NCBI GenBank assembly: GCA_050180235.1
Contig: JBFXEJ010000098.1
Span: 1 to 25,550 of the forward strand
Direction of reading: 5' to 3'
Source: JAABRU01 sp050180235
GTDB lineage: Bacteria > Desulfobacterota > Desulfobacteria > Desulfobacterales > Desulfococcaceae
DNA length: 25,550 nucleotides
The translations under genes and the position numbers were made by a program. The notes below the pieces were generated by a model. That model ran no database searches and was not told where the DNA came from. It saw only the letters and a program-made list of their open reading frames with translations. Below, one piece after another: positions 15,304 to 23,306 of this stretch; within the stretch, counting starts at the first letter, position 1; every line of letters begins with the position of its first letter.

Positions 15304-18300
15304 ATGACAAATATGAAATTCATCGCAGATTTGCATGTGCATTCACGGTTTTCACGGGCAACAGCCAAAAATCTGAATCCGGAAAATCTTTATATCAGCG
15401 CACAGGAAAAAGGCATTACTGTGCTGGCAACAGGGGATTTCACCCATCCGGGCTGGTTTGCGGAACTGAAGGAAAAACTGCTTCCTGCTGAACCCGGTCT
15501 TTTCCGTCTGAAAGAGGATATTGCACGGGAATGTGATCGCCATATTCCAAAATCCTGCCATGGGGAAGTCCGCTTTGCGCTGGAAACTGAAATCAGCAAT
15601 ATTTATAAAAAAAACGGTGTGGTGCGCAAAAATCACAATCTGATTTATGTGCCGGATTTTGATACAGCCGCGCGGCTTAACGCGCGGCTGGATGCAATAG
15701 GAAATATCAAATCAGACGGACGGCCAATTCTGGGACTGGATGCACGCAATCTGCTTGAAATCATGCTGGAATGCTCGGATGAAGCCATGCTGATTCCGGC
15801 CCATATCTGGACACCCTGGTTTTCCATGTTCGGGTCCAAATCCGGCTTTGATTCTCTGGCAGAATGCTTTGAGGAACTTTCTTCTGAAATCTTTGCAGTG
15901 GAAACCGGGCTTTCTTCGGATGCGCCCATGAACTGGCGGATTTCCGAATTAGATTCCCGTGTGCTGGTGTCCAATTCTGATGCGCATTCTCCCGCGAATC
16001 TGGGCAGAAATGCCAATTTTTTTGATACAGAACTCTCTTTTCCGGCTATTCGCGCCGCGCTGAAAGCCAAAGATCCAAAGCAATGTCTTGGCACGCTGGA
16101 TTTGTATCCGGAAGAGGGCAAATATCATATGGACGGACACCGCAAATGCAATCTCTGGCTTAAACCTTCGGAAAGCATTGAAAAAAAAGACATCTGCCCT
16201 GTCTGCGGCAAGCCTCTCACTCTGGGTGTTCTGCACCGTGTCGAGGCTTTGGCTGACCGTGCCGAAGGTGTGAAACCGGAAAATGCTCTGCCTTTCCGTT
16301 ATATTATTCCACTGCCGGAAATTCTTTCGGAAATTTTCAGTGTGGGAAGCAAGAGCAAAAAAGTGACAGAGGCATGGAGAATTGTGCTGGAAACTGTTGG
16401 CCCGGAACTGCAAACGCTTCTCTTTGCCACTCCGGAAGACATTGCAAAAGCTGGCATTCCTCTTCTGGATGAAGCCATACGCAGAATGCGCGCCGGTGAA
16501 ATCCACATCTCTCCCGGATATGATGGAGAATACGGCAGGATAACCGTATTCACTCCGGAAGAAAAAGAAAAACTGCTGGGACAGTCTGCCCTGTTTTCTG
16601 CTTCGGAACGCAAAGCAAAGAAAAAGAATCCCAAATCTGAAAAAAACAGGAAATCTGATTCACTGAACACTGACAGCAATTCCAATTCTCTGATAACAGA
16701 TAACTGTTCCCTGAAACCTGACACAAATTCCAATTCCCTGATAACTGACACCTGTTCCCTGATAACTGCCAATTGTTCCCTGATAACTGATAACTGTTCA
16801 CTGATAACTGAACAATGTAATGAAGAACAGCAGCAGGCTGTGGAACACACCGGATCGCCTCTGTTGATAATTGCAGGCCCCGGTGCGGGAAAAACCCGGA
16901 CACTGACCCAAAGGATTGCATGGCTGATTCAGTCACGGGGAATTTCTCCGGAGAATATTCTGGCTGTTACTTTCACAAACAAAGCCGCGCGGGAAATGAA
17001 AGATCGCTTGTCAATTCTGCTGAAAAATGAGGCAGCACAGCCTTTTGTCTCCACGTTTCATGCTTTTGCTTACAAATTATTGCAGCAGGAAGGCTGGGCA
17101 GGATTTTCTGTGATTGACGATGAGGAACGCAAAGCAATTGTCGCGGATGCCATGCATCTGTGCGGTGCGGACAAACCGAAACATTCTCTGACATTGCAGC
17201 ATGTTGCTGATTTGATCAGCACCGCCCGGCAACGTATCATTGGCCCGGAGGATGATATTTCTTCTCTGACAGATAATGCCAATCAGTCTTTTTTTTCAAA
17301 AATTTACAGCAGATACCAGCAGATGCTGGCACAGGAGAAACTGCTGGATTATGATGATCTGATTTTCCATACCGTGCGCATTCTGGAGCAGAATCCGGAT
17401 ATACAAAATCGTTATACTGAAAAATATCAGCAGATTCTTGTGGATGAATATCAGGACATCAATGAGGGGCAGTACCGGATTATCCGTGCGCTGGCTCAGG
17501 AAAACAGTGAACTCTGCGTCATCGGAGATCCGGATCAGGCCATTTACGGATTTCGAGGAGCGGATGTGCGCTATTTTCACAATTTCACACAGGATTATCC
17601 CTCTGCCCGGATCATCCGGCTTAACCGGAATTACCGATCAGCCGAAAGTATTCTGGAATCCTCTCAGCAGGTGATTCGCAGCACAAGGCCGGATGATCCC
17701 CAACTTCGAATTTACTCCGGCATTCAGGGCGTGAAAACCCTGACCATTTTGGAACAGGCCACGGAAAAGGCCGAGGCTGTTGCAGTGGGAAAGCTGATTG
17801 AAAAGATCTGCGGTGGAACCGGTTTTCATTCCATTGATTTTGGCAAAACCGGGGAAAGCGGCATGAAAAGCGACCGGGGATTTTCTGATTTTGCTGTGCT
17901 GTACCGCACCCATGCACAGGCGGAAGTCATTGCGGAAGTGTTTGAAAAAGGCGGAATTCCCTTTCAGATTGCCAGCCGGGATCATGCCTGGGGTGAAAAA
18001 GGAATTGCAGAACTGCTTTCCTGGCTGAAACTCACAGAACACTTCGGAACCTTTCATGATCTTGAAAAAATCATCCGCAGGGACCAGACAGGTTCAGGGA
18101 AAAAAAGCATGGACATTTTCAGCAAATGGTTTTATCAGAGTGAAATGACGCTGACAGCCGCGCTGGATCATCTCAGCCAACAACCCATGCCGGATGCGGA
18201 TGTGCAGAAAACTTTGCACAGATTTATGGAAAAAATCCAATTTATTGAGCAGGAATTGGAGGGAAAGTCCATTGCGGAAAAACTTCTGCATCTGCGTGAA

Positions 18301-18792
18301 AGAAGCGGGCTGTCATCTTTTATCAGTGAATCCCGGAAACGGGAAAATGCGTTTGATCGCACAATTTCCCTTGCAGAGGTTTTTGGCAATGATATAAAGT
18401 CGTTTCTGGAAATCACAGCTTTTGAAACTGATCAGGATACCTGCGATTTCCACGCTGAAAAGGTGAATCTGATGAGTCTTCATGCGTCCAAAGGGCTTGA
18501 ATTTCCGGTTGTTTTTATCTGCGGATGTGAAAACGGCATGCTTCCTTACAAAGGATGGGACAGCAAACCTGTTGATTTGGATGAGGAAAGACGGCTGCTG
18601 TACGTTGGCATGACCCGTGCCAAAGAGGAACTGTTTCTGTCCTGGGCAAAAAAACGCACGGTTTACGGAAAAACATTGGAAAGGGAGATTTCACCTTTTG
18701 TCCGGGACATTGAAGACCGTCTGCTCACTTTGGAAAAAGGAAAGGCAAAGAGACAAAAGGAAAAACTGTCACAACTGGATATTTTTGCCTGA
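15304..18792 (+). CDS. PHP-domain phosphoesterase fused to UvrD/PcrA-type helicase
   Basis: The 1162-residue protein joins two enzymes. Residues 1-430 are a PHP-type metal phosphoesterase: DLHVHS (9-14), GDFTH, PAHIWTP and SNSDAHSP supply the metal-binding His/Asp set, and a CPVCGKP zinc-knuckle segment (from Cys298) follows. Residues from about 505 are a complete superfamily-1A helicase: Q-motif EEQQQAV, Walker A AGPGAGKT (524-531), DEYQD (714-718), GDPDQAIYGFRGAD and the C-terminal RRLLYVGMTRAKEE. It should unwind DNA 3'-5' and probably also hydrolyse a phosphate ester or DNA end (inference). The linker contains an in-frame tandem repeat (463-506). It probably shares the mtaB transcript. 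The ATG has only a weak upstream GGAAA; the ATG three codons later is an alternative. Confidence 0.92.
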   Translation: MTNMKFIADLHVHSRFSRATAKNLNPENLYISAQEKGITVLATGDFTHPGWFAELKEKLLPAEPGLFRLKEDIARECDRHIPKSCHGEVRFALETEISNIYKKNGVVRKNHNLIYVPDFDTAARLNARLDAIGNIKSDGRPILGLDARNLLEIMLECSDEAMLIPAHIWTPWFSMFGSKSGFDSLAECFEELSSEIFAVETGLSSDAPMNWRISELDSRVLVSNSDAHSPANLGRNANFFDTELSFPAIRAALKAKDPKQCLGTLDLYPEEGKYHMDGHRKCNLWLKPSESIEKKDICPVCGKPLTLGVLHRVEALADRAEGVKPENALPFRYIIPLPEILSEIFSVGSKSKKVTEAWRIVLETVGPELQTLLFATPEDIAKAGIPLLDEAIRRMRAGEIHISPGYDGEYGRITVFTPEEKEKLLGQSALFSASERKAKKKNPKSEKNRKSDSLNTDSNSNSLITDNCSLKPDTNSNSLITDTCSLITANCSLITDNCSLITEQCNEEQQQAVEHTGSPLLIIAGPGAGKTRTLTQRIAWLIQSRGISPENILAVTFTNKAAREMKDRLSILLKNEAAQPFVSTFHAFAYKLLQQEGWAGFSVIDDEERKAIVADAMHLCGADKPKHSLTLQHVADLISTARQRIIGPEDDISSLTDNANQSFFSKIYSRYQQMLAQEKLLDYDDLIFHTVRILEQNPDIQNRYTEKYQQILVDEYQDINEGQYRIIRALAQENSELCVIGDPDQAIYGFRGADVRYFHNFTQDYPSARIIRLNRNYRSAESILESSQQVIRSTRPDDPQLRIYSGIQGVKTLTILEQATEKAEAVAVGKLIEKICGGTGFHSIDFGKTGESGMKSDRGFSDFAVLYRTHAQAEVIAEVFEKGGIPFQIASRDHAWGEKGIAELLSWLKLTEHFGTFHDLEKIIRRDQTGSGKKSMDIFSKWFYQSEMTLTAALDHLSQQPMPDADVQKTLHRFMEKIQFIEQELEGKSIAEKLLHLRERSGLSSFISESRKRENAFDRTISLAEVFGNDIKSFLEITAFETDQDTCDFHAEKVNLMSLHASKGLEFPVVFICGCENGMLPYKGWDSKPVDLDEERRLLYVGMTRAKEELFLSWAKKRTVYGKTLEREISPFVRDIEDRLLTLEKGKAKRQKEKLSQLDIFA
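16690..16821 (+). repeat. In-frame 21-bp tandem repeat (CTGATAACTG words) in the helicase linker
   Basis: Units start at 16690, 16738, 16759, 16780 and 16801, with a diverged 27-bp unit at 16711. Each 21-bp unit begins CTGATAAC and encodes seven residues of the form L-I-T-x-x-C-S (protein 463-506). The DNA motif looks like an intergenic microsatellite and sits exactly between the PHP and helicase domains. Confidence 0.85.
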
Positions 18793-18908
18793 AAACAGAA
18801 CAGTCATTCACATGTCATATTTTTTTGCATCTTTGCAAAAAAAAATGACGCTTCAGGAGCAGGTTCCGAACCTTCTCCTTTGGAAGGAATACTGCTTTCG
18901 GAATATAC

Positions 18909-18944
18909 GGGAGGAAAAAATTTTTGTCGGAGGAATCTATATTG
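18909..18944 (+). promoter_or_regulatory. Two Shine-Dalgarno/TTG start pairs for the hybrid kinase
   Basis: GGGAGG (18909-18914) stands 9 nt before TTG at 18924. GGAGG (18929-18933) stands 8 nt before an in-frame TTG at 18942. No ATG or GTG is available before the first membrane helix, so the protein very likely starts with TTG; which of the two is unresolved. Confidence 0.6.
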
Positions 18945-21494
18945 ATTATTGTTTTTATTTTATCCTTTTCCATTCTTTTTCAGTTAATGGCCGCATACCG
19001 TGCGCTGAAACTTATACCGGTCACCGGCAACAGAAAGGCATGGATTCTGATTTCACTGGGAATTTTGCTGATGATCCTGCGCCGCTGCACAACCCTGATC
19101 AGCATCATTGTTTCGGATATTCCTGCCTCATCCATTGACATCTCCGCAGAATGGATTGCCCTGGGCACTTCACTGTTTCTGTTTCTGGGCATTTCCCATA
19201 TTGCACCGCTTTTCCTTTCCATCCGGCAGTCCGCGGTGGAACTCAGAAAAAGTGAGGAACGGTACCGCTGTCTTTTTGAGGATGCCAGAGATCCGATTTA
19301 TGAAACCGGCAAAGAGGGAAAAATTGTCACAGTCAACCAGGCTTTTCTGGATCTTTTCGGATACACCCGGAAAGAGACAGAGGAGATGAATATCCGTCAG
19401 ATATATCTTGATCCGGAAGACAGGAAAAAATTTCAGTCTAAGATTGAATGTCATGGTTTTGTCAGGGATTATGAGGTGATGTTCCGTCACAGGGATGGAA
19501 GGGAAATCTGCTGTCTGCTGACCTCAAGCATCAAATGGTGCAATGACATGGTGGGCGGATACCGTGGCATTATAAGGGACATCACCGACCGCAGACAGAT
19601 GGAAAAAGCCCTGCGGGAAAGTGAAGCCATGTTCCGCGCCCTGACGGAAAACACCAGTTCCGGCATTTTTATCATACAGGAGGACAGTTTCCGCTATGTC
19701 AACCCTTCTGCCGAAAGCATTTGCGGATATTCCAAAGCCTGTCTGATGACAAGGCATTACAGCGATATTATCCATATTGACTTCCGGGATACCATCAGAG
19801 AAGTCATAGACCAGATACGCTCCGGAAAAGAATATGTTCTGCGTCATGAAATCAAAATTGTCACAAAGGATCTCCGGGAAAAATGGATAGATCTTACCAT
19901 TTCGCCCATCTGCTTTGAAGGACAGAAGGGGCTGCTGGTTACAGCCGCTGATATTTCAGTCAGGAAAGAGATGGAACAGAAACTCAGGGAAAGGGAGCAG
20001 TGGTACCGTCAGTTCTTTGAGGATGATCTGACCGGGGATTATATCACCCATGTTGATGGCCGGATTATTGATTGCAATCCCGCAATGGCAAAAATTTTCG
20101 GTTTTGCATCCGTGGAAGACAGATCGCTGTATAACGCGGCAGAATTCTATCCAAACCCTGAGAATCGCTGCAAAATGCTGGATCTGCTCCGCCAGAAAAA
20201 GAAGCTGGAATATTATGAATCGGAACTTCGGGATAAAAACGGCAGACCTGTGCATGTGATTGAAAATGTCATCGGCATATTTGACGAAAACGGAAATCTG
20301 GAGAAACTCAGAGGCTATATTTTTGATATTACCGAATCCAAAAAACTGGAAAACAAACTGCGCCAGGCCCAGAAAATGGAGGCTATAGGGACACTTGCCG
20401 GAGGGATTGCCCATGATTTCAACAATATTCTTGTTCCAATCCTCTCATATGCGGAAATGGCCCAGATGGAAAAACTGGAAGACGCGAAAAGAAAAAAATT
20501 CATGGGTGAAATCATCAATGCCGCAAACCGGGCAAGAGAACTGATCCGGCAGATTCTGATCTTCAGCCGTCAGACTGAGCATGAGAAATGTGCAACAGAG
20601 ATGAGGCCCATCATTGCGGAAGCTCTGAAACTCCTGAAGGCCGGTCTGCCTTCCTCCATTGAAATCCGTCAGCATATTGATTCCCCGTGCGGGCCTGTGT
20701 TTGCTGATCCGGTACAGATTCACCAGATTGTCATGAATCTGGGAACCAATGCCTTTCACGCGATGGAAAAAAACGGGGGGATTCTGAATGTGGAACTGCG
20801 TGAGATTTTTATGGGCCCCGATGATGTAAAGCATCATACGGATATGGAGACCGGACATTACATCCGTCTGATGATCAGCGATACAGGGGAGGGAATGGAT
20901 CCGTTCACAATGGGCAGAATCTTTGATCCTTATTTCACGACGAAAAAGCAGGGAAAGGGAACCGGGCTGGGGCTGGCAGTGGTTCATGGCATTGTGAAAA
21001 ACAGCGGTGGGCATATCCGGGTTTACAGCGAAAAAGGAAAGGGAAGCAGCTTTTTTGTCTATCTGCCCAGAATCAGAAATATTTCTTTTGGGAACAGGAA
21101 GCCGGAAGAGCAGATTCTTCCCACCGGTTCTGAAAAAATTCTGCTGATAGATGATGAACGGGTGATTGTGGAAGCCCTTGCAGAGATGCTCAGCAGGCTG
21201 GGATATGATGTGGAAGTTCAGACAGACAGTGTCAAAGCACTTGAAATCATTATAAACAGGCCGGACACATACGATTTGGTGATTACGGATCAGACCATGC
21301 CGCATCTCAGCGGTACAGAACTGATCCGCAATATCAGACGTATACGTCCGGATCTGCCGGTTATTCTCTGTTCGGGCTTTGCGCAGGCCGTTTCAGACAA
21401 TAATTCGGAGCCATTATACCATTATGTCACCAAGCCCGTAAGCATGGGCGAGATGGCTGTCACCATACGCAAATTGCTGTGCCGGCAGCCCTGA
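18924..21494 (+). CDS. Hybrid sensor histidine kinase with three PAS domains and a receiver domain
   Basis: The 856-residue membrane protein has three hydrophobic segments (about 5-22, 40-62 and 76-100), then three PAS domains (about 108-228, 233-350 and 356-475), each ending with a typical D-I-(T/S) linker. The kinase core follows: GGIAHDFNNILVPI (His497), N-box MNLGTNAFHAM (N609), DTGEGMD (653-659), FDPYFTTK and GKGTGLGLAV. A C-terminal receiver has IDDE (742-745), phospho-acceptor Asp789 in VITDQTMP and Lys837 in TKP. The final output is not encoded here: the receiver has no DNA-binding or enzymatic domain and no adjacent regulator exists. TTG start; 131 bp after the helicase gene. The signal is unknown. 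Confidence 0.94.
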   Translation: MSEESILIIVFILSFSILFQLMAAYRALKLIPVTGNRKAWILISLGILLMILRRCTTLISIIVSDIPASSIDISAEWIALGTSLFLFLGISHIAPLFLSIRQSAVELRKSEERYRCLFEDARDPIYETGKEGKIVTVNQAFLDLFGYTRKETEEMNIRQIYLDPEDRKKFQSKIECHGFVRDYEVMFRHRDGREICCLLTSSIKWCNDMVGGYRGIIRDITDRRQMEKALRESEAMFRALTENTSSGIFIIQEDSFRYVNPSAESICGYSKACLMTRHYSDIIHIDFRDTIREVIDQIRSGKEYVLRHEIKIVTKDLREKWIDLTISPICFEGQKGLLVTAADISVRKEMEQKLREREQWYRQFFEDDLTGDYITHVDGRIIDCNPAMAKIFGFASVEDRSLYNAAEFYPNPENRCKMLDLLRQKKKLEYYESELRDKNGRPVHVIENVIGIFDENGNLEKLRGYIFDITESKKLENKLRQAQKMEAIGTLAGGIAHDFNNILVPILSYAEMAQMEKLEDAKRKKFMGEIINAANRARELIRQILIFSRQTEHEKCATEMRPIIAEALKLLKAGLPSSIEIRQHIDSPCGPVFADPVQIHQIVMNLGTNAFHAMEKNGGILNVELREIFMGPDDVKHHTDMETGHYIRLMISDTGEGMDPFTMGRIFDPYFTTKKQGKGTGLGLAVVHGIVKNSGGHIRVYSEKGKGSSFFVYLPRIRNISFGNRKPEEQILPTGSEKILLIDDERVIVEALAEMLSRLGYDVEVQTDSVKALEIIINRPDTYDLVITDQTMPHLSGTELIRNIRRIRPDLPVILCSGFAQAVSDNNSEPLYHYVTKPVSMGEMAVTIRKLLCRQP

Positions 21495-21648
21495 AGAATT
21501 AAAAATCTTAACTTATATTGCGCGGCCCTTTCAAAAATCAGGAGATTATCCTCTTTTCGCTGGTATGACGGCTGTGCGTAAGGTGAACTGATGACACTGA
21601 CACAATCACGGGAACCGCCCTTTTCCGAATAATCTTTTCAGCAGTTTT

Positions 21649-22068
21649 CTATCGGATGGCAGCGGCAATCTTTTCTGCGGTCTGCCTTATCTCATCCATA
21701 TTTCCGGGTTTGAGTACCCAGTTGGTCATGGCCATTTCCGGTTCGTCTGCTGACCTGGGAATCAGATGATAATGATAGTGCATCACCACCTGGTTGACAG
21801 TCCGTCCATTGAGCTGGAGACAGACAAGACCGTCTGGTTTCAGAGCTTCTTTTATGGCATGGGAAATTTTTTTTGCGGCCCTGTGGATGGCCAGCATATC
21901 CTCATCGCTCATTTCCCATATATTTTCCGCATGATTTTTCGGAATAATCAGGGTATGCCCTCTGTTGATGGGATTGATGTCTTCAAACGCATAGACCCGA
22001 TCATCCTCATACACCCTGAAACTGGGAATCTGTTTTTTGATGATTTTGCAGAAAATGCAGTCTGTCAT
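21649..22068 (-). CDS. HIT-family nucleotide hydrolase/transferase
   Basis: The 139-residue protein is a HINT-type histidine-triad enzyme, which cleaves nucleotide phosphoramidates or dinucleoside phosphates. The start CIFCKI (Cys4, Cys7), with His46 in PKNHAENI, can form the family's structural zinc site. The catalytic triad is HYHYHLIP (His97, His99, His101). AGGAGG lies 5-6 nt from the ATG. It is the second gene of a pair with the flavodoxin (51-bp gap). It is convergent with the hybrid kinase; the gap between them contains only a weak CGTCAT-type repeat remnant. Confidence 0.95.
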   Translation of the reverse strand: MTDCIFCKIIKKQIPSFRVYEDDRVYAFEDINPINRGHTLIIPKNHAENIWEMSDEDMLAIHRAAKKISHAIKEALKPDGLVCLQLNGRTVNQVVMHYHYHLIPRSADEPEMAMTNWVLKPGNMDEIRQTAEKIAAAIR

Positions 22069-22119
22069 TTTTTCCTCCTGGAATAAAAATATTGGATATT
22101 CTTAACCTTTCCCAAAACA

Positions 22120-22602
22120 CTATCCTCTGAGTTTCAGACACAGTTGTGCCACTCTCTGACCCAGTTTCATTCCATTTTCAAGGGTTCCGCTATCCGGTAT
22201 GCCTGTGCAAGCTGTTCCGTAATGCCCGGTTGCGGACAGGGGATCTCCTGCTATGACCATGCCGTAAATCAGCATGCACTGGATAATGGACATAATGGTG
22301 GTTTCTTTGCCTCCGCTGGGATCGCCTGAAGTGGCAAAGGCCGCGCCGACTTTGCCTTCCATTTTTTTGCGGACACTGACAAAATCATCAAACACTTTTT
22401 TCAGTTCCGCCGCCATCAGACCGAAATAGACCGGGGAACCGGCAATAATTCCCTCTGCGCTGACAAAATCCTCTTTTGTCACCTCATCGGTTTTTTTCAG
22501 CACAGCCTCAGCGCCTTCCACTGAATCAGCTCCTTTGGCAACAGCCTCTGCCAGTCTGCGTGTATTGCCGCCCCTGGAATAATATAAAACAAGAATTTTC
22601 AT
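22120..22602 (-). CDS. Flavodoxin-fold FMN protein (WrbA/NAD(P)H-quinone reductase-like)
   Basis: The 160-residue flavodoxin-like protein has the FMN phosphate loop YYSRGGNTRRLA (8-18), the isoalloxazine-flanking loop GSPVYFGLMAAELK (55-68), ATSGDPSGGKETT (90-102) and GHYGTACTG (126-134). This pattern is closer to the WrbA/NADPH-dependent FMN reductase group than to electron-carrier flavodoxin, and it is shorter than typical WrbA (about 200). It probably reduces quinones or serves as a flavin-dependent redox partner; the exact activity is unclear. AAGGAG lies 6 nt before the ATG. A MITE is inserted just upstream (target duplication at 22616), so its native promoter has been pushed away. Confidence 0.85.
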   Translation of the reverse strand: MKILVLYYSRGGNTRRLAEAVAKGADSVEGAEAVLKKTDEVTKEDFVSAEGIIAGSPVYFGLMAAELKKVFDDFVSVRKKMEGKVGAAFATSGDPSGGKETTIMSIIQCMLIYGMVIAGDPLSATGHYGTACTGIPDSGTLENGMKLGQRVAQLCLKLRG

Positions 22603-22623
22603 TAAAACTCCTTTGAAATGGTT

Positions 22624-22781
22624 GGTAGTGGGTAAAATCCTTTGATGACGGTCTCCCCTCCCTTGAGGGAGGGGCAGGGGGAGGGTGAAAACATCAGTTT
22701 GTTGCAGGATATTATTTTTTACCCCTCCCCTGACCCCTCCCGCAGGGGGAGGGGGATTTTCAAAGGATTTGACCCACTACC
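22624..22781 (+). mobile_element. GGTAGTGGGT-ended MITE, copy A, with 8-bp target duplication
   Basis: Terminal inverted repeats of about 21 bp (one mismatch), starting GGTAGTGGGT, enclose 158 bp with no coding capacity. The flanks AAATGGTT (22616-22623) and AAATGGTT (22782-22789) are a perfect 8-bp duplication. The interior has a G-rich left arm and a C-rich right arm, and shares 36 identical bases with copy B (22652-22687 equals 23144-23179). The transposase family that moves it is not identifiable here. Confidence 0.9.
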
Positions 22782-22924
22782 AAATGGTTTTTGTTCTTTG
22801 CGGAAAATTCCTGAACTGTTTGCGGAAATATAGCTGAAATCTGCAGAAAAGAAAAGGATTTTGTCGGAAATATCCGGAAAAATCAATTTTCCTTGTTACT
22901 GTGTTTTTTCCGTATTATAATCAG

Positions 22925-23062
22925 CCCATGTTAAGCACCGTCAGTCATACCGGCGAAAGCAGGTATCCGGAATTATCTCAAATCACTGGTTTCCGGCTTA
23001 GGCCGGAATGACGGTGAAAGCGGATAACTTCCTGATTTTTGAAATAGTTGCTTAACATGAGC
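22925..23062. mobile_element. MITE-like element with ATGTTAAGCA ends
   Basis: The ends GCCCATGTTAAGCA and TGCTTAACATGAGC are inverted repeats, perfect over 11 bp. The interior carries the CGTCAT-type pair GTCATACCGGCGAAAGC and CCGGCTTAGGCCGGAATGAC. It sits between MITE copies A and B. No target duplication is evident. Confidence 0.7.
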
Positions 23063-23106
23063 AAATAACTGCCGGATTTTCTGCAATTGCTGAATATTCG
23101 GCCAAT

Positions 23107-23274
23107 GGTAGTGGGTCAAACCGGTTGATGACGCGGAAAAAACTCTCCCCTCCCTTGAGGGAGGGGCAGGGGGAGGGTGGGAAAAAGTGTATAACTGCAG
23201 GGCATTTTTCCCCCTCCCCTAACCCCTCCCTCAAGGGAGGGGAATTCCAGAATCAAATGATTTGACCCACTATC
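23107..23274 (+). mobile_element. GGTAGTGGGT-ended MITE, copy B, with 8-bp target duplication
   Basis: Same family and apparent orientation as copy A; 168 bp. The flanks CGGCCAAT (23099-23106) and CGGCCAAT (23275-23282) are a perfect 8-bp duplication. The right end lies 32 bp before the ygiQ ATG. The left arm contains five G-runs (23159-23181). Confidence 0.9.
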
Positions 23275-23306
23275 CGGCCAATAAACAATTTTTCCGGGTA
23301 CTGCTG

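Noticed and set aside
16690..16821. Frameshift or pseudogene in the helicase caused by the tandem repeat
   Set aside because: The unit length is a multiple of three and the frame continues into an intact Walker A motif.
18617..19138. 173-codon plus-strand open frame bridging the helicase and hybrid kinase genes
   Set aside because: It overlaps the conserved C-terminus of the helicase and the membrane segments of the kinase in another frame and has no domain features.
22642..23234. Possible CRISPR-like direct repeats in the ygiQ/flavodoxin gap
   Set aside because: Only two copies exist, each with inverted ends and target duplications; there is no regular repeat-spacer spacing and no cas gene.
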